Source of the DNA: Deltaproteobacteria bacterium
GTDB taxonomy: Bacteria; Myxococcota; Myxococcia; Myxococcales; SZAS-1
DNA: 64,000 nucleotides
Assembly (NCBI GenBank): GCA_018266075.1
Contig: JAFEBB010000011.1
Span: 93,728 to 157,727, forward strand
Direction: 5' to 3'
The notes below the pieces were generated by a model. It saw only the letters and a program-made list of their open reading frames with translations, was not told the DNA's origin and did not search any database. Made by a program: the position numbers and the translations under genes. Position 1 is the first letter of the stretch, and every line of letters begins with the position of its first letter. Shown piece by piece: positions 29,013 to 39,757 of this stretch.

Positions 29013-29933
29013 ATGCGGTCTCTGCTCGTCATTGTGGTGGGGTTGGTGCCGGCCCTCGCGTTCGCGGATGCGACGCCCCTGACCTCGCTCGACCAGGTGC
29101 AGAAGCTCTGCGCCGAGCTCCAGACGGCGCCGAACGCGACCGCCGATGCCAAGGCCGCGCGCACCGAGGCGCTGAAGCGCGAGCTCAAGCTCACCCTCCC
29201 GCCCGGGCAGTACCGCATCGCCGAGGCCGACCCGAGCTCCAACACGCTCAGCGTGGACACCGAGCACGCGTTCCGGCTCTTCAAGGGCGCAGCCGTCTTC
29301 TACCCGGTCGACGAGGAGGACCTGGACCTCGCCGTCCCCGAGGGCAAGGCGCTGCCTGCAGACACGCACGACATGGCCCTCGAGCTCGTGGTGCGCCCGG
29401 GGCAGGACACGGACCAGGCCTGCGCCATCGGCCTCGCGCACGACTACGTGATGGGCGTGGAGATCCTCTCCGCGCGGCTGGTGAACCCCGCGGGCGCCAC
29501 CGTGGCCGCAATGGAGGAGGACGAGAGCATCGAGCGCACAGCGAAGGCCGGCGGCACGCCCACGGTGGAGATCGTCCCGGCCGTCGTCGAAGGCTCGGCG
29601 AGCATGGCGCGCCAGGTGACCGACGGGCTGCAGGGCATGCGCGCGCGGCTGATGGAGTGCTACCAGCACTCGCTTCAGGCCCATCCGACGCTCGATGGCT
29701 CCATGGTGCTCGGCTTCGACGTGAGTGGCGGCAAGCCCGGGCCGGTGACGGTGATGGCGGACAGCGTCCAGGATGACGCGATGGCCGCGTGCGTGTCGAA
29801 GACGGTGAGCGGGCTGGACCTGAAGGGCGCGCCGCCGCCGGCGCCGGCCAAGGGCAAGAAGGCCGCGAAGGCCGCGGCGTCCGAGAGCGGCGCGGGGCGC
29901 GCGAGCGTGGCCCTGCGGTTCGAGCGCAAGTAG
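29013..29933 (+). CDS. Exported protein with an AgmX/PglI-type C-terminal domain
   Basis: A 306-residue protein with a Sec signal peptide (SLLVIVVGLVPALAFADA, cleavage near 19). The middle is a predicted beta-rich region without a recognised family. Residues about 205-265 (ARLMECYQHSLQAHPTLDGSMVLGF ... in three strands, with CVSKTVSGLDL) match the AgmX/PglI C-terminal domain of myxobacteria, related to TonB-like periplasmic domains. A Lys/Ala-rich segment separates it from the last strand ASVALRFERK. AgmX-type proteins are linked to adventurous gliding, but the domain occurs in many other proteins, so motility is not implied. It has its own 146-bp upstream region. Confidence 0.65.
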   Translation: MRSLLVIVVGLVPALAFADATPLTSLDQVQKLCAELQTAPNATADAKAARTEALKRELKLTLPPGQYRIAEADPSSNTLSVDTEHAFRLFKGAAVFYPVDEEDLDLAVPEGKALPADTHDMALELVVRPGQDTDQACAIGLAHDYVMGVEILSARLVNPAGATVAAMEEDESIERTAKAGGTPTVEIVPAVVEGSASMARQVTDGLQGMRARLMECYQHSLQAHPTLDGSMVLGFDVSGGKPGPVTVMADSVQDDAMAACVSKTVSGLDLKGAPPPAPAKGKKAAKAAASESGAGRASVALRFERK

Positions 29934-29940
29934 GCCCGAA

Positions 29941-29983
29941 CGGATCGATGAAACAAGCTGGTTAACATCAGTCAACCGATCCG
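29941..29983. terminator. Nested inverted repeats between convergent genes
   Basis: An outer repeat CGGATCG (29941-29947) with CGATCCG (29977-29983) encloses an inner near-perfect hairpin GGTTAAC-ATCA-GTCAACC (29960-29977, overlapping by one base). It lies exactly between the stops of the AgmX-like gene and the minus-strand kinase gene, where a bidirectional terminator would be expected. No T-run is present. Confidence 0.5.
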
Positions 29984-32767
<2,784 letters not shown>

Positions 32768-32801
32768 CGCTCAGGATGTTGTCACACGACCGGGCGACGC
32801 T

Positions 32802-35528
32802 CTAGCTGAGGAACACGTACGCCGCGGCGACCAGCGAGCGCTTCTCTTCCACCTGCGCGCGCTTGGCCAGATCCGACATGGCCTTTTCACGCTCGGTGTA
32901 ACGCTCTTCTTCCGCCACGCGCAGCGCGTGCAGGCGCTTGCGGTACTCGCGGTCGGAGCGCTCGAGCGCGGCGCGCAGGCGCGGGCGCAGGCCCTCATCG
33001 TCGCAGGCGTCGAGGTTCTGCCGCGCCTCCACCCAGGCCGCGCGCGACTTCTCCAGCTCCAGCCGCGGCGCCACGAGGCAGTCCTCGGCGTAGCGATAGG
33101 CGCGCTCGCGCTCGCGGTCGATCTCGCGCTGGGCGACGAGGTTCACCTCGCCGAGCAGCTCCTCGCGCAGCGCGGAGAGCGCGGCCTCTTGAAGCTCCGC
33201 CACGGAGATCGCCGGTGCGCGGCGGCGGTGCTCGTCCTTCGCGGGCAGGCGCACGAACTTCTCGCCATCGTGCAGCGGCAGGGCGCGGAAGGTGTCGCCG
33301 TCGCGCAGGAGCACCAGGTGCACCAGGCGCTCCTCGGGCTTGAGGCCGCCGAGCTGGAAGCGATACGCGAACCACCAGCCCTCTTTCCCCGCGTGCTGCG
33401 CAAGGTGCGGCGGGAGCGCGCTGGCGTCGAGCGAGAGGTGGCTCACCGGATCCGCGCCGCGCTCCTTCACCACGCGTGCGGCCTCGTCCACGCTGCGCTT
33501 GTCGCGGCGTGCGCCGCCGAGCACCGCGCGGGTGAGCTTCTCCGCGTCCTGGCTGCGCTGGGCGAGGGCTTCCTTGGTCTGCTGCGACTGAATCCGCAGC
33601 CGGCCACGCACCTCGCCGTCGAAGCGCTCGAGCAGGAGGGTGCGGCACTTCTGCATGCGCTGGCCGATGGTGCGGTCCATCTCCTGGCGCAGCTCGGCAA
33701 ACGCTTGAGCGATCTCCGCGTCGCCACGGCACGACTGGTAGATGTCGAGGATGCGCCGCTCGAAGTCGACGCCGCTCTCGAGCGCGCCGAGGATCTCGTC
33801 GCTCGCGCCAAACACGCCGTCGAAGAGATTCAGCTTCTGCTCGAGCAGCTCGTACAGCCGCGCGTCCGCCGCGTTCATGCGGTTGACGAAGTTCACCACC
33901 ACCACGTCGCGCTGCTGGCCGTAGCGGTGGCAGCGGCCGATGCGCTGCTCCACGCGCTGCGGGTTCCAGGGCAGATCGTAGTTGATGAGCAGGTTGCAGA
34001 ACTGGAGGTTCAAGCCCTCCGCGCCTGCATCGGTCATCAGCATGATCTGCGTCTTGTGCTTGAAGTCGTCGACGAGCTGGCGGCGCTCCTCGGGACCCGA
34101 GCCGTCGCCGCTGAGGACGCTGATCTTGTCCTGGAAGCCGTTCGCGCTGAGCAGGTCGAACAGGTACTGCTGCGTGCGCTTGCTCTCGGTGAAGATGACG
34201 GCCTTCTCGGGCCACTTCTGCTCGCGCGCCGCGGCGAAGATGCGGTGCAGCGCGCCGCAGAGCGCCTGGCCCTTGGCGTTGACCTTGATGCCGCGCGCGA
34301 GCTTGGCGTAGCTGCGCAGCTCGTAGGCCTCGCTGCGGAGCGCGTCGAGGCTGGCCTTCTTGCGCTTGGGCGCCTCGCCGTCGTCGAGCTCTTCAGCCTC
34401 TTCCTTGAAGTTGGCGAGCTCGCTCTCATCGTGCGCGATCAGGAACGCGTCGGCCTGCGCGCCGAGCTCGGCCTGGCGCAGCTTCTCGTCGAGGCCGTCG
34501 GCGAGCTTCTCCAGCGTGGGCGCGATGGCGTAGGTCGAGCTCGCGAGCAGCTTGCGGTACACGAGCGTGAGCAGCACCTTCTTGCCCGGCTCGATGGCCA
34601 CGGCCTCGCTGCGGCGCAGGTACTCGCTGACCTTCTCGTAGAGGTCGTGCTCCTCGGGCGTGGGCGAGAAGTCCTCGGCCACCGAGCGGCGCTGCGTGTA
34701 GTGCACGTACTCGCGCACCTGGCGGCGCAGCGTGCGCACCACCGTGCCCTTGAGGCGCTCCTTCAGCTCGCGCGCCGCCTCGAGCTCCAGCGCGCCCTCG
34801 CTGGTGGTGAAGCGCGAGCGGAAGGCCTGCTCCGGGCCGAGCACGGTCTCGTCGAGGAACGAGAGCAGCCCGAAGAGCTCGAGCAGATCGTTCTGCAGCG
34901 GCGTGGCCGTGAGCAGCAGCTTGGGCTTGCCGGCGAGCGCCTGGCGCAGCGCGCGGCCGGTCTTGTGGTTCGGCCGGTACGCGTTGCGCAGCCGGTGGGC
35001 CTCGTCGATGACCACCAGGTCCCAGTTGATGCGCGCGACGTCGCGGGCGCGGTTGGCGCCGAAGGGCTGGCTGGCGATGACGATGCCGCCGGTGTCGAAG
35101 GCGTTGTGGAACGGGCCGCGGAAGCTGCTGCCATCCACCAGGTCCGACTCCACGCCGAACTTCTCGAAGAGCTCGTCGTGCCACTGCGCGCGCAGGCTCG
35201 CGGGCGCGAGGATGAGCACGCGCTTCTTGTTCTCGGCGGCGAGCTGGGCAATGACGATGCCCGCTTCGATCGTCTTCCCGAGGCCCACTTCGTCCGCGAG
35301 GATGGCGCCGCCGCGCGAGAGGGCATCCAGCGCGAAGACGGCCGCTTCCACCTGGTGCGGGTTGAGATCGACGCGGCTCTCGACGAGCGCGGTGGCCACC
35401 CGGCCGGCGCCGCTGCTCTGGCCGCTGGTGAGGCTCTCGGCGAGGAGGCGCTGGTGGAACCGGGTGAGCGGGGCCTCTTCCTGGGCGGGTGCGAAGTGCT
35501 CGCGATGCAGCTCCCGACTGGCGACCAT
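32802..35528 (-). CDS. SNF2-family DNA/RNA helicase
   Basis: A 908-residue ATPase with both SNF2 lobes: DEVGLGKT (79-86), LVVIDEAH (171-178), LTATPLQN (206-213) and in lobe two SGDGSGPEERR, TDAGAEGLNLQ and QRIGRCHRYGQ. A charged coiled-coil-rich C-terminal region of about 300 residues ends the protein. The start at 35528 (GGGAG 7 bases upstream) is preferred over the ATG at 35576. The family includes RapA-type RNA-polymerase recycling factors and helicases of defence systems such as DISARM DrmD, but RapA's N-terminal domains are not evident and no methylase, nuclease or other defence gene is adjacent. It has its own palindrome-rich promoter region. Confidence 0.9.
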   Translation of the reverse strand: MVASRELHREHFAPAQEEAPLTRFHQRLLAESLTSGQSSGAGRVATALVESRVDLNPHQVEAAVFALDALSRGGAILADEVGLGKTIEAGIVIAQLAAENKKRVLILAPASLRAQWHDELFEKFGVESDLVDGSSFRGPFHNAFDTGGIVIASQPFGANRARDVARINWDLVVIDEAHRLRNAYRPNHKTGRALRQALAGKPKLLLTATPLQNDLLELFGLLSFLDETVLGPEQAFRSRFTTSEGALELEAARELKERLKGTVVRTLRRQVREYVHYTQRRSVAEDFSPTPEEHDLYEKVSEYLRRSEAVAIEPGKKVLLTLVYRKLLASSTYAIAPTLEKLADGLDEKLRQAELGAQADAFLIAHDESELANFKEEAEELDDGEAPKRKKASLDALRSEAYELRSYAKLARGIKVNAKGQALCGALHRIFAAAREQKWPEKAVIFTESKRTQQYLFDLLSANGFQDKISVLSGDGSGPEERRQLVDDFKHKTQIMLMTDAGAEGLNLQFCNLLINYDLPWNPQRVEQRIGRCHRYGQQRDVVVVNFVNRMNAADARLYELLEQKLNLFDGVFGASDEILGALESGVDFERRILDIYQSCRGDAEIAQAFAELRQEMDRTIGQRMQKCRTLLLERFDGEVRGRLRIQSQQTKEALAQRSQDAEKLTRAVLGGARRDKRSVDEAARVVKERGADPVSHLSLDASALPPHLAQHAGKEGWWFAYRFQLGGLKPEERLVHLVLLRDGDTFRALPLHDGEKFVRLPAKDEHRRRAPAISVAELQEAALSALREELLGEVNLVAQREIDRERERAYRYAEDCLVAPRLELEKSRAAWVEARQNLDACDDEGLRPRLRAALERSDREYRKRLHALRVAEEERYTEREKAMSDLAKRAQVEEKRSLVAAAYVFLS

Positions 35529-35608
35529 TCCCACGCTCCCGACCCGCGGCGGGCCTTCTCGCCCCGCCGTGCACAAGCAACAACGATGTAGCGGTTATCC
35601 CACGCCGC

Positions 35609-35637
35609 TGATCACACGCCAAATTTTTCTGTGATCA
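35609..35637. promoter_or_regulatory. CRP-like inverted repeat upstream of the helicase gene
   Basis: TGATCACA (35609-35616) and TGTGATCA (35630-35637) form a perfect 8-bp inverted repeat around a 13-base AT-rich centre that contains AAATTTTTC. It lies about 80 bases upstream of the helicase ATG on the minus strand. The TGTGA half-sites resemble CRP/FNR-type sites, but the spacing (13 rather than 6) and the arm order differ from a standard CRP site, so another dimeric regulator or a DNA hairpin is equally likely. Confidence 0.45.
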
Positions 35638-35651
35638 TTTCAGTAAACGAT

Positions 35652-35681
35652 CGTGGAACATATGATCCTGTGCGTTCCACG
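35652..35681. terminator. Inverted repeat downstream of the HAD gene
   Basis: CGTGGAAC (35652-35659) and GTTCCACG (35674-35681), a perfect 8-bp stem with a 14-base loop, lie about 25 bases after the stop of the minus-strand HAD gene. It could terminate the long minus-strand atp-to-HAD transcript; there is no U-tract. A role as an operator of the helicase promoter cannot be excluded. Confidence 0.4.
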
Positions 35682-35704
35682 GGATCAGCCGGCGCGGCGC
35701 TCTT

Positions 35705-36604
35705 TCAGCTCGCGCGGCGCTTCTTCAGCGCTCGAGGCGCATTGCGCGCCGCGGCATCGTTCACGATGTCCAGAATCTGATCGAAGTTCGCGAGCCTGTG
35801 GGTCGGCTTCACGTGGGCGTGCTGATCCATGGCCACGTGCCGGCGGGTCGCGGAGGGCGCGCTGATGGCCTCCAGCCGCTCGGCGTACTCCTGGGAGCGG
35901 TAGGTGCCGTACTCGGCGAGCGCGTCGTGGCAGCCCACGGCCTGGGCCACGGCCACGTCCTTCTTGCGCGAGTCGCCCACGTAGAGCACCTCGTGCGGCT
36001 GCAGCTCGAGGTCGGCCAGGATGCGCTTCAAGCCGCGCGGGTCCGGCTTCTCGTGGTCGGCGGGCAGCTCCACCATCTCCACCTTGGCGCGGTAGTGGCC
36101 GCTCTTCTCGCGGGCGATGATCTTCGGATCCACGGCCGTGGGCAGCGGGAACGCGGGCAAGGTGTAGACGCGCTCGACCAGGCCATGATCCAGCCCGAGC
36201 TGCTTCACGCGGAGCTCGGCGGGGTTCCGAGGCGCGTCGGTCAGGGCCATCACCCGGATGCCTTGCGCCTGCAGCTTCTCGAGCGTGTCCTTCACACCTG
36301 GATAGAGCTGCAGGTACTTCTTGCGCGCGTGTCCGAACGCCACGCGCGCCGGCTCGATAACCATTTGGTTAAACGAACCGAAGTCGCCGGCGAAGTCCGC
36401 GAAGCAGTCGGCCTCCTGGATGACGAACGGATACTCATTGGAGCCGTAGCGCTCGTAGACGCGCTTCAGGCTCTGCACCACGCGGATGCGCGGAAGGCCC
36501 GTCGAGGCACAGAGCGAGGCCACCATCGCCTCGAGCGAGGGCACGATGTAATCGACCCACGAGTAGAGCGTGTTGTCGAGGTCGCTGACGACGGCGCGGA
36601 TCAT
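35705..36604 (-). CDS. HAD-superfamily phosphatase-like hydrolase
   Basis: A 299-residue cytoplasmic HAD hydrolase with motif I DLDNT (Asp8 nucleophile, Asp10), motif II MALTDAP, motif III Lys in HEKPDPRGL and motif IV VGDSRKKD. A cap domain sits between motifs I and II. Substrate not predictable. The ATG overlaps the TGA of the ADP-ribosylglycohydrolase gene by 4 bp, so the pair is probably co-translated and may act on related nucleotide or phosphate substrates. The C-terminal 45 residues (HVAMDQHAHVKPTH... KKRRAS) are extra. An AT-rich patch with TAACC-ATTT-GGTTA lies at 36358-36371. Confidence 0.85.
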   Translation of the reverse strand: MIRAVVSDLDNTLYSWVDYIVPSLEAMVASLCASTGLPRIRVVQSLKRVYERYGSNEYPFVIQEADCFADFAGDFGSFNQMVIEPARVAFGHARKKYLQLYPGVKDTLEKLQAQGIRVMALTDAPRNPAELRVKQLGLDHGLVERVYTLPAFPLPTAVDPKIIAREKSGHYRAKVEMVELPADHEKPDPRGLKRILADLELQPHEVLYVGDSRKKDVAVAQAVGCHDALAEYGTYRSQEYAERLEAISAPSATRRHVAMDQHAHVKPTHRLANFDQILDIVNDAAARNAPRALKKRRAS

Positions 36605-37653
36605 CGCTGGGCCTTCACCACGTGACGCAGGCGCGCCTCGGCCATCCGCGCCGCGTGGAACTTGCGCACGAAGAGGGTGTCCGCAATCTCCAGGATCACA
36701 TCCGCGTGGAGCACGCCCTTCCGCAGCCGCGCGGGGATCCCGAGCATGCCCAGGTGCGCGCCCGAGAGCGCGCCCACCATGGCGCCGGTGGTGTCCACGT
36801 CGCCGCCCGCGCGCAGGGCGAGCTGCAGCGCCGCGCGGAAGTCGCCGGGCTCGCGCAGGAACGCGTAGATGGCCATGGCCACCGTGGGCACCACGTACGG
36901 CGAGATGCCGGGCCAGTCGGGCTGCTCGTCGGGCCTGAGCCCCAGGAGCGCGATGGTGGAGATGGCCGAGCGCGTCTCCCACTTCAGGAGCCGGCCGAGG
37001 TCCGCGAGGATGGCCGCGAACTCGTTCGAGAACGGGTTGGCGCACTCGGCCACGATTTGCAGGAAGCGGCGCGGCTGCGGCTCGCCCTCTTCGAGAGCGA
37101 GGGCCACCGCGGCGGCGAACGCGGCGCTGCCCGCGAGCGAGCGCGGGTCTTTGTGGGTGATGACGCCCTGCACTTCCGCGTCGCGGGCGATCTTGCCGAA
37201 GTCGTCGCAGTTCCAGAGGCCGATGGGCGCGGCGCGCGTGGCGGCGCCGTTGCCCGCGAGGCCCACCTCGGCGCCGGCGGCCATCCAGGGCGCGCCTTTC
37301 AGAATGCGGCCCACGGCCTCGCTGGTGGTCTCGCCCGCCTCGAGGATGATGCCGTCGCGCCAGAGCGCCGCGAGGCGGTTGGCCACGGCGCGCCCATCGA
37401 CGCGGCCTTCTTCCGCGATCGACGCCGCCAGCGCGAGCGTCATCTGGGTGTCGTCGGTGTACTGGCCCTTGGCGTACTTGCCGCGCGGCCGCGGATGAAA
37501 GTCCTCGGCGATCTCCGGCACCCGCTGCACCACTTCCGGCGGCTGGCCTTCGAAGGGGAAGCCGAGCGCGTCGCCAATGGCGCAGCCGAGCAGCGTGGCG
37601 CGGAACCGATCTCGGACGAGCTCGGGATTGGCCGGACCTGTCGCTGAACTCAC
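36601..37653 (-). CDS. ADP-ribosylglycohydrolase family protein
   Basis: A 350-residue protein of the DraG/ARH fold, which removes ADP-ribose from proteins or small molecules using two Mg ions. The family metal and substrate motifs are present: GCAIGDALGFPFEG, QYTDDTQMTLALA and GGDVDTTGAMVGALSGAH. The start is placed at GTG 37653; the in-frame ATG at 37800 would overlap the upstream gene and adds an Arg-rich stretch not typical of the family. No ADP-ribosyltransferase is seen nearby. It is followed by the overlapping HAD gene. Confidence 0.88.
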   Translation of the reverse strand: MSSATGPANPELVRDRFRATLLGCAIGDALGFPFEGQPPEVVQRVPEIAEDFHPRPRGKYAKGQYTDDTQMTLALAASIAEEGRVDGRAVANRLAALWRDGIILEAGETTSEAVGRILKGAPWMAAGAEVGLAGNGAATRAAPIGLWNCDDFGKIARDAEVQGVITHKDPRSLAGSAAFAAAVALALEEGEPQPRRFLQIVAECANPFSNEFAAILADLGRLLKWETRSAISTIALLGLRPDEQPDWPGISPYVVPTVAMAIYAFLREPGDFRAALQLALRAGGDVDTTGAMVGALSGAHLGMLGIPARLRKGVLHADVILEIADTLFVRKFHAARMAEARLRHVVKAQR

Positions 37654-37741
37654 GCGCGCACCCTGGCCAATGGACCGCGAGATGATAGCAGCCGCGATCG
37701 AGGTCGTGGAGTGCCAAAAACCGTGGCGCGCGTACCGGGCC

Positions 37742-39265
37742 CTAGTTTCCGCCGTCGCTCGGAGCCGCCGCCGGCGCCAGCTGTGCGCCCGGCTCGGCAA
37801 TCACACGCGTGGCAAACGCCGACAGCGCCTTCGGCGGCCAGCTCTTGCGCGGGAGATCGGCCTTCTCTGCGAGCGCGTCGAGCACGGTCTCCATCGACAG
37901 CGCTTGCCCCCGGTCGGGGAGCAGCAGGCCCTGGTGACCCTGGGCCTCAAGGAAGAGCCCGTCCTCGGCGGGGTCGATCGTGGAGAGGTCCTTCACGGTG
38001 TGAACCGCGCCGATGAGGGTGAGCTCGATCTTCACGTCGGCCAGCTCGGGGGCGGTGAGCTTGCCGTGGGCGTCCTGCGTCGCCGCGGCGGTCGCCACGT
38101 CCACCACCGCGCGCCCCACGGGTACGCTCTCCTGAAGCTGCCCCACGCTCGCGCGCACCTGGCCCTTCTCGTAGAGCGTCACGAAGAGCCCGTGCTTCTG
38201 CAGCAGCGACAAGGAACCCAGCGGCGGCGTGGGCGAGGCCTGGCCAGCCACCGCGGCCTCGAGCGCCTTGCGCGCCGCGCCGAGGAGCGCCGCCTGATCC
38301 GCCTGCGGCAGCTCGGGCAGCTCGGGCCAGAGGCCGTCGTACACGATGCCCGCGTAGCTGACCTGGTTCTGCCGCTCGAGCTGCTCGTGGGTGAAAGAGT
38401 TGTCGTAGAACCGCATCGTCCCGCGCGAGGACCTCGGCAGCAGCGCGAGCAGCACGCGCAGCGCGTCGCGGCCGCAGACGCTCCCCGCGCTCTTGCTCAC
38501 GCTGTCGAACGCCTCGAGCTGGTTGTCGAGCACGGGCTTGAGGAGGATGGTGTCGGCCTGGGTGATGCGATTGCGCAGGTCAGCGCCCTGCTGGTCGCCG
38601 AACATGGTGTTGCCAAAGCGCGGCCCGTGGTGCGTGAGGTTCGTCGAGACCACCACCAGCGTGTGCACATCGACGATGGGCCGCAGCGCCTCGGCGAGCT
38701 TGCGCGCGCTCGCGGCGTCGGTGCCGCCCACGATCACCGGCACCAGCGGGACAGCGCCGATCGCGCGCTGCAGGAACGGCAGCGGCGCATCGACGCCGTG
38801 CTCATCGAGGAACGGCCCGTCGTCGCGCGTGAACGCGCCGCTCGCGGAGAGCACCTCCAGCGCCTGAGCGTCGACCGGCACGTCGCCCAGCGGCGTTCGG
38901 AACGCGCGCGCGGCCTTCGGAATCACCGCGCCCGAGGCGAGCCCGGGGTGCGCGGGTGAGAGCAGCACCAGCCGGTCGTAGCGGCGGTCGCGGACCGGGG
39001 CCAGCGCCGCCGCCGACACCTGGCCCGAATAGGCGATCGCCGCGTGGGGCAGCACCAGCGCGGTCACGTTGCCCGGCGCGGGCATGCCGGCGTTGGTGAG
39101 CAGCTCGTCGAGCTTGCCCGCGAGCTTCTCGGGATTTCGGTCGAAGCGGACGCCGCTCGAGCGCGAGACGATCACGCCGTCCGCAGGCAGCGAGGCCGGC
39201 GCGGACGAACCGCGGCAGCCGAGCGCAGCCAGCGCCACGAGCGCGAGGACGGTTCCGTTCCGCAT
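37742..39265 (-). CDS. Exported Memo-AMMECR1 fusion lipoprotein
   Basis: A 507-residue predicted lipoprotein (lipobox LAALGC, Cys17). Residues about 30-310 are a Memo-type (class III dioxygenase-like) domain, with VLPHAAIAYSGQVSA, LLSPAHPG and STNLTHHGPRFG. Residues about 340-495 follow the AMMECR1 fold (KHGLFVTLYEKGQ, ELADVKIELTLIG, QGLLLPD, WPPKALSAF). In AMMECR1 proteins the invariant core is RGCIG; here it reads RASVG, so the conserved Cys is lost. Memo, AMMECR1 and a radical-SAM protein form the AmmeMemoRadiSam association, but the radical-SAM partner is not in this window. Being exported is unusual for this set. It lies 44 bases after atpC on the same strand. Confidence 0.8.
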   Translation of the reverse strand: MRNGTVLALVALAALGCRGSSAPASLPADGVIVSRSSGVRFDRNPEKLAGKLDELLTNAGMPAPGNVTALVLPHAAIAYSGQVSAAALAPVRDRRYDRLVLLSPAHPGLASGAVIPKAARAFRTPLGDVPVDAQALEVLSASGAFTRDDGPFLDEHGVDAPLPFLQRAIGAVPLVPVIVGGTDAASARKLAEALRPIVDVHTLVVVSTNLTHHGPRFGNTMFGDQQGADLRNRITQADTILLKPVLDNQLEAFDSVSKSAGSVCGRDALRVLLALLPRSSRGTMRFYDNSFTHEQLERQNQVSYAGIVYDGLWPELPELPQADQAALLGAARKALEAAVAGQASPTPPLGSLSLLQKHGLFVTLYEKGQVRASVGQLQESVPVGRAVVDVATAAATQDAHGKLTAPELADVKIELTLIGAVHTVKDLSTIDPAEDGLFLEAQGHQGLLLPDRGQALSMETVLDALAEKADLPRKSWPPKALSAFATRVIAEPGAQLAPAAAPSDGGN

Positions 39266-39309
39266 GGACCACGAGGCTACCTGCGCTGGGCCGCCATGTC
39301 ACCGCGCGT

Positions 39310-39717
39310 CTAGCGACGGCCAGCGACGGCGATGCGCGCGCTCGCCCGCTTGGCGCGCGCCGCCTCGAGCTTGTACTCGGGCTCGTTGGTGTTGACGCCC
39401 TTCATCTTGCCCTGGGCGTCGGCGAGCGCCTTGCGCGCCCGCTCCACGTCGATGTTGGCCGCGGGCTCCGCGCTCTCCGCGAGCACCGTCACCCGATTGG
39501 CCGAGACCTCGATGAAGCCCTCGCTCACCGCGAAGCTCTGGGTGGTGCCGCCGCTGCGGAACCAGAGCTCGCCCGGCTCCATCTGCGTCAGGAAGGGAAT
39601 GTGGCCCGGACGCACGCCGAAGTAGCCTTCGCCGCCGGGCGCGCGCACCTCGTCGACCTTCTCGGAGAGCAGCTGCTTCTCCGCGGTCACGATCTTGAGG
39701 TCGATGGGTCCGGCCAT
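39310..39717 (-). CDS. atpC: ATP synthase F1 subunit epsilon
   Basis: A 135-residue epsilon subunit of the F1 rotor, with the N-terminal beta-sandwich (LKIVTAEKQLLSEKVDEVRAPG in part, YFGVRPGHIPFLT) and the helical hairpin (AEPAANIDVERARKALADA). GGAG precedes the ATG. Third of the F1 subunits in the interrupted atpG-x-atpD-y-atpC series. Confidence 0.94.
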   Translation of the reverse strand: MAGPIDLKIVTAEKQLLSEKVDEVRAPGGEGYFGVRPGHIPFLTQMEPGELWFRSGGTTQSFAVSEGFIEVSANRVTVLAESAEPAANIDVERARKALADAQGKMKGVNTNEPEYKLEAARAKRASARIAVAGRR

Positions 39718-39729
39718 GGTGCGCGCTCC

Positions 39730-39757
39730 GTCGTCGAAAATCAGTCGTCGAAAATCA
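39730..39757. repeat. Perfect 14-bp tandem duplication covering a stop codon
   Basis: GTCGTCGAAAATCA occurs twice back to back (39730-39743 and 39744-39757). Read on the minus strand, the first copy contains the TGA of the small exported protein gene and the second places another in-phase-looking TGA before the atpC ribosome-binding site. Probably a recent slippage duplication in the 37-bp spacer. Confidence 0.9.

Noticed and set aside
32802..35528. Part of a DISARM or other defence island
   Set aside because: No methyltransferase, nuclease or other defence gene is next to it; neighbours are a kinase gene and, upstream on the same strand, the HAD and ADP-ribosylglycohydrolase genes.
35609..35637. 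Standard CRP binding site
   Set aside because: Arms are in the reverse order (TGATCACA before TGTGATCA) with a 13-base spacer rather than the usual TGTGA-N6-TCACA.
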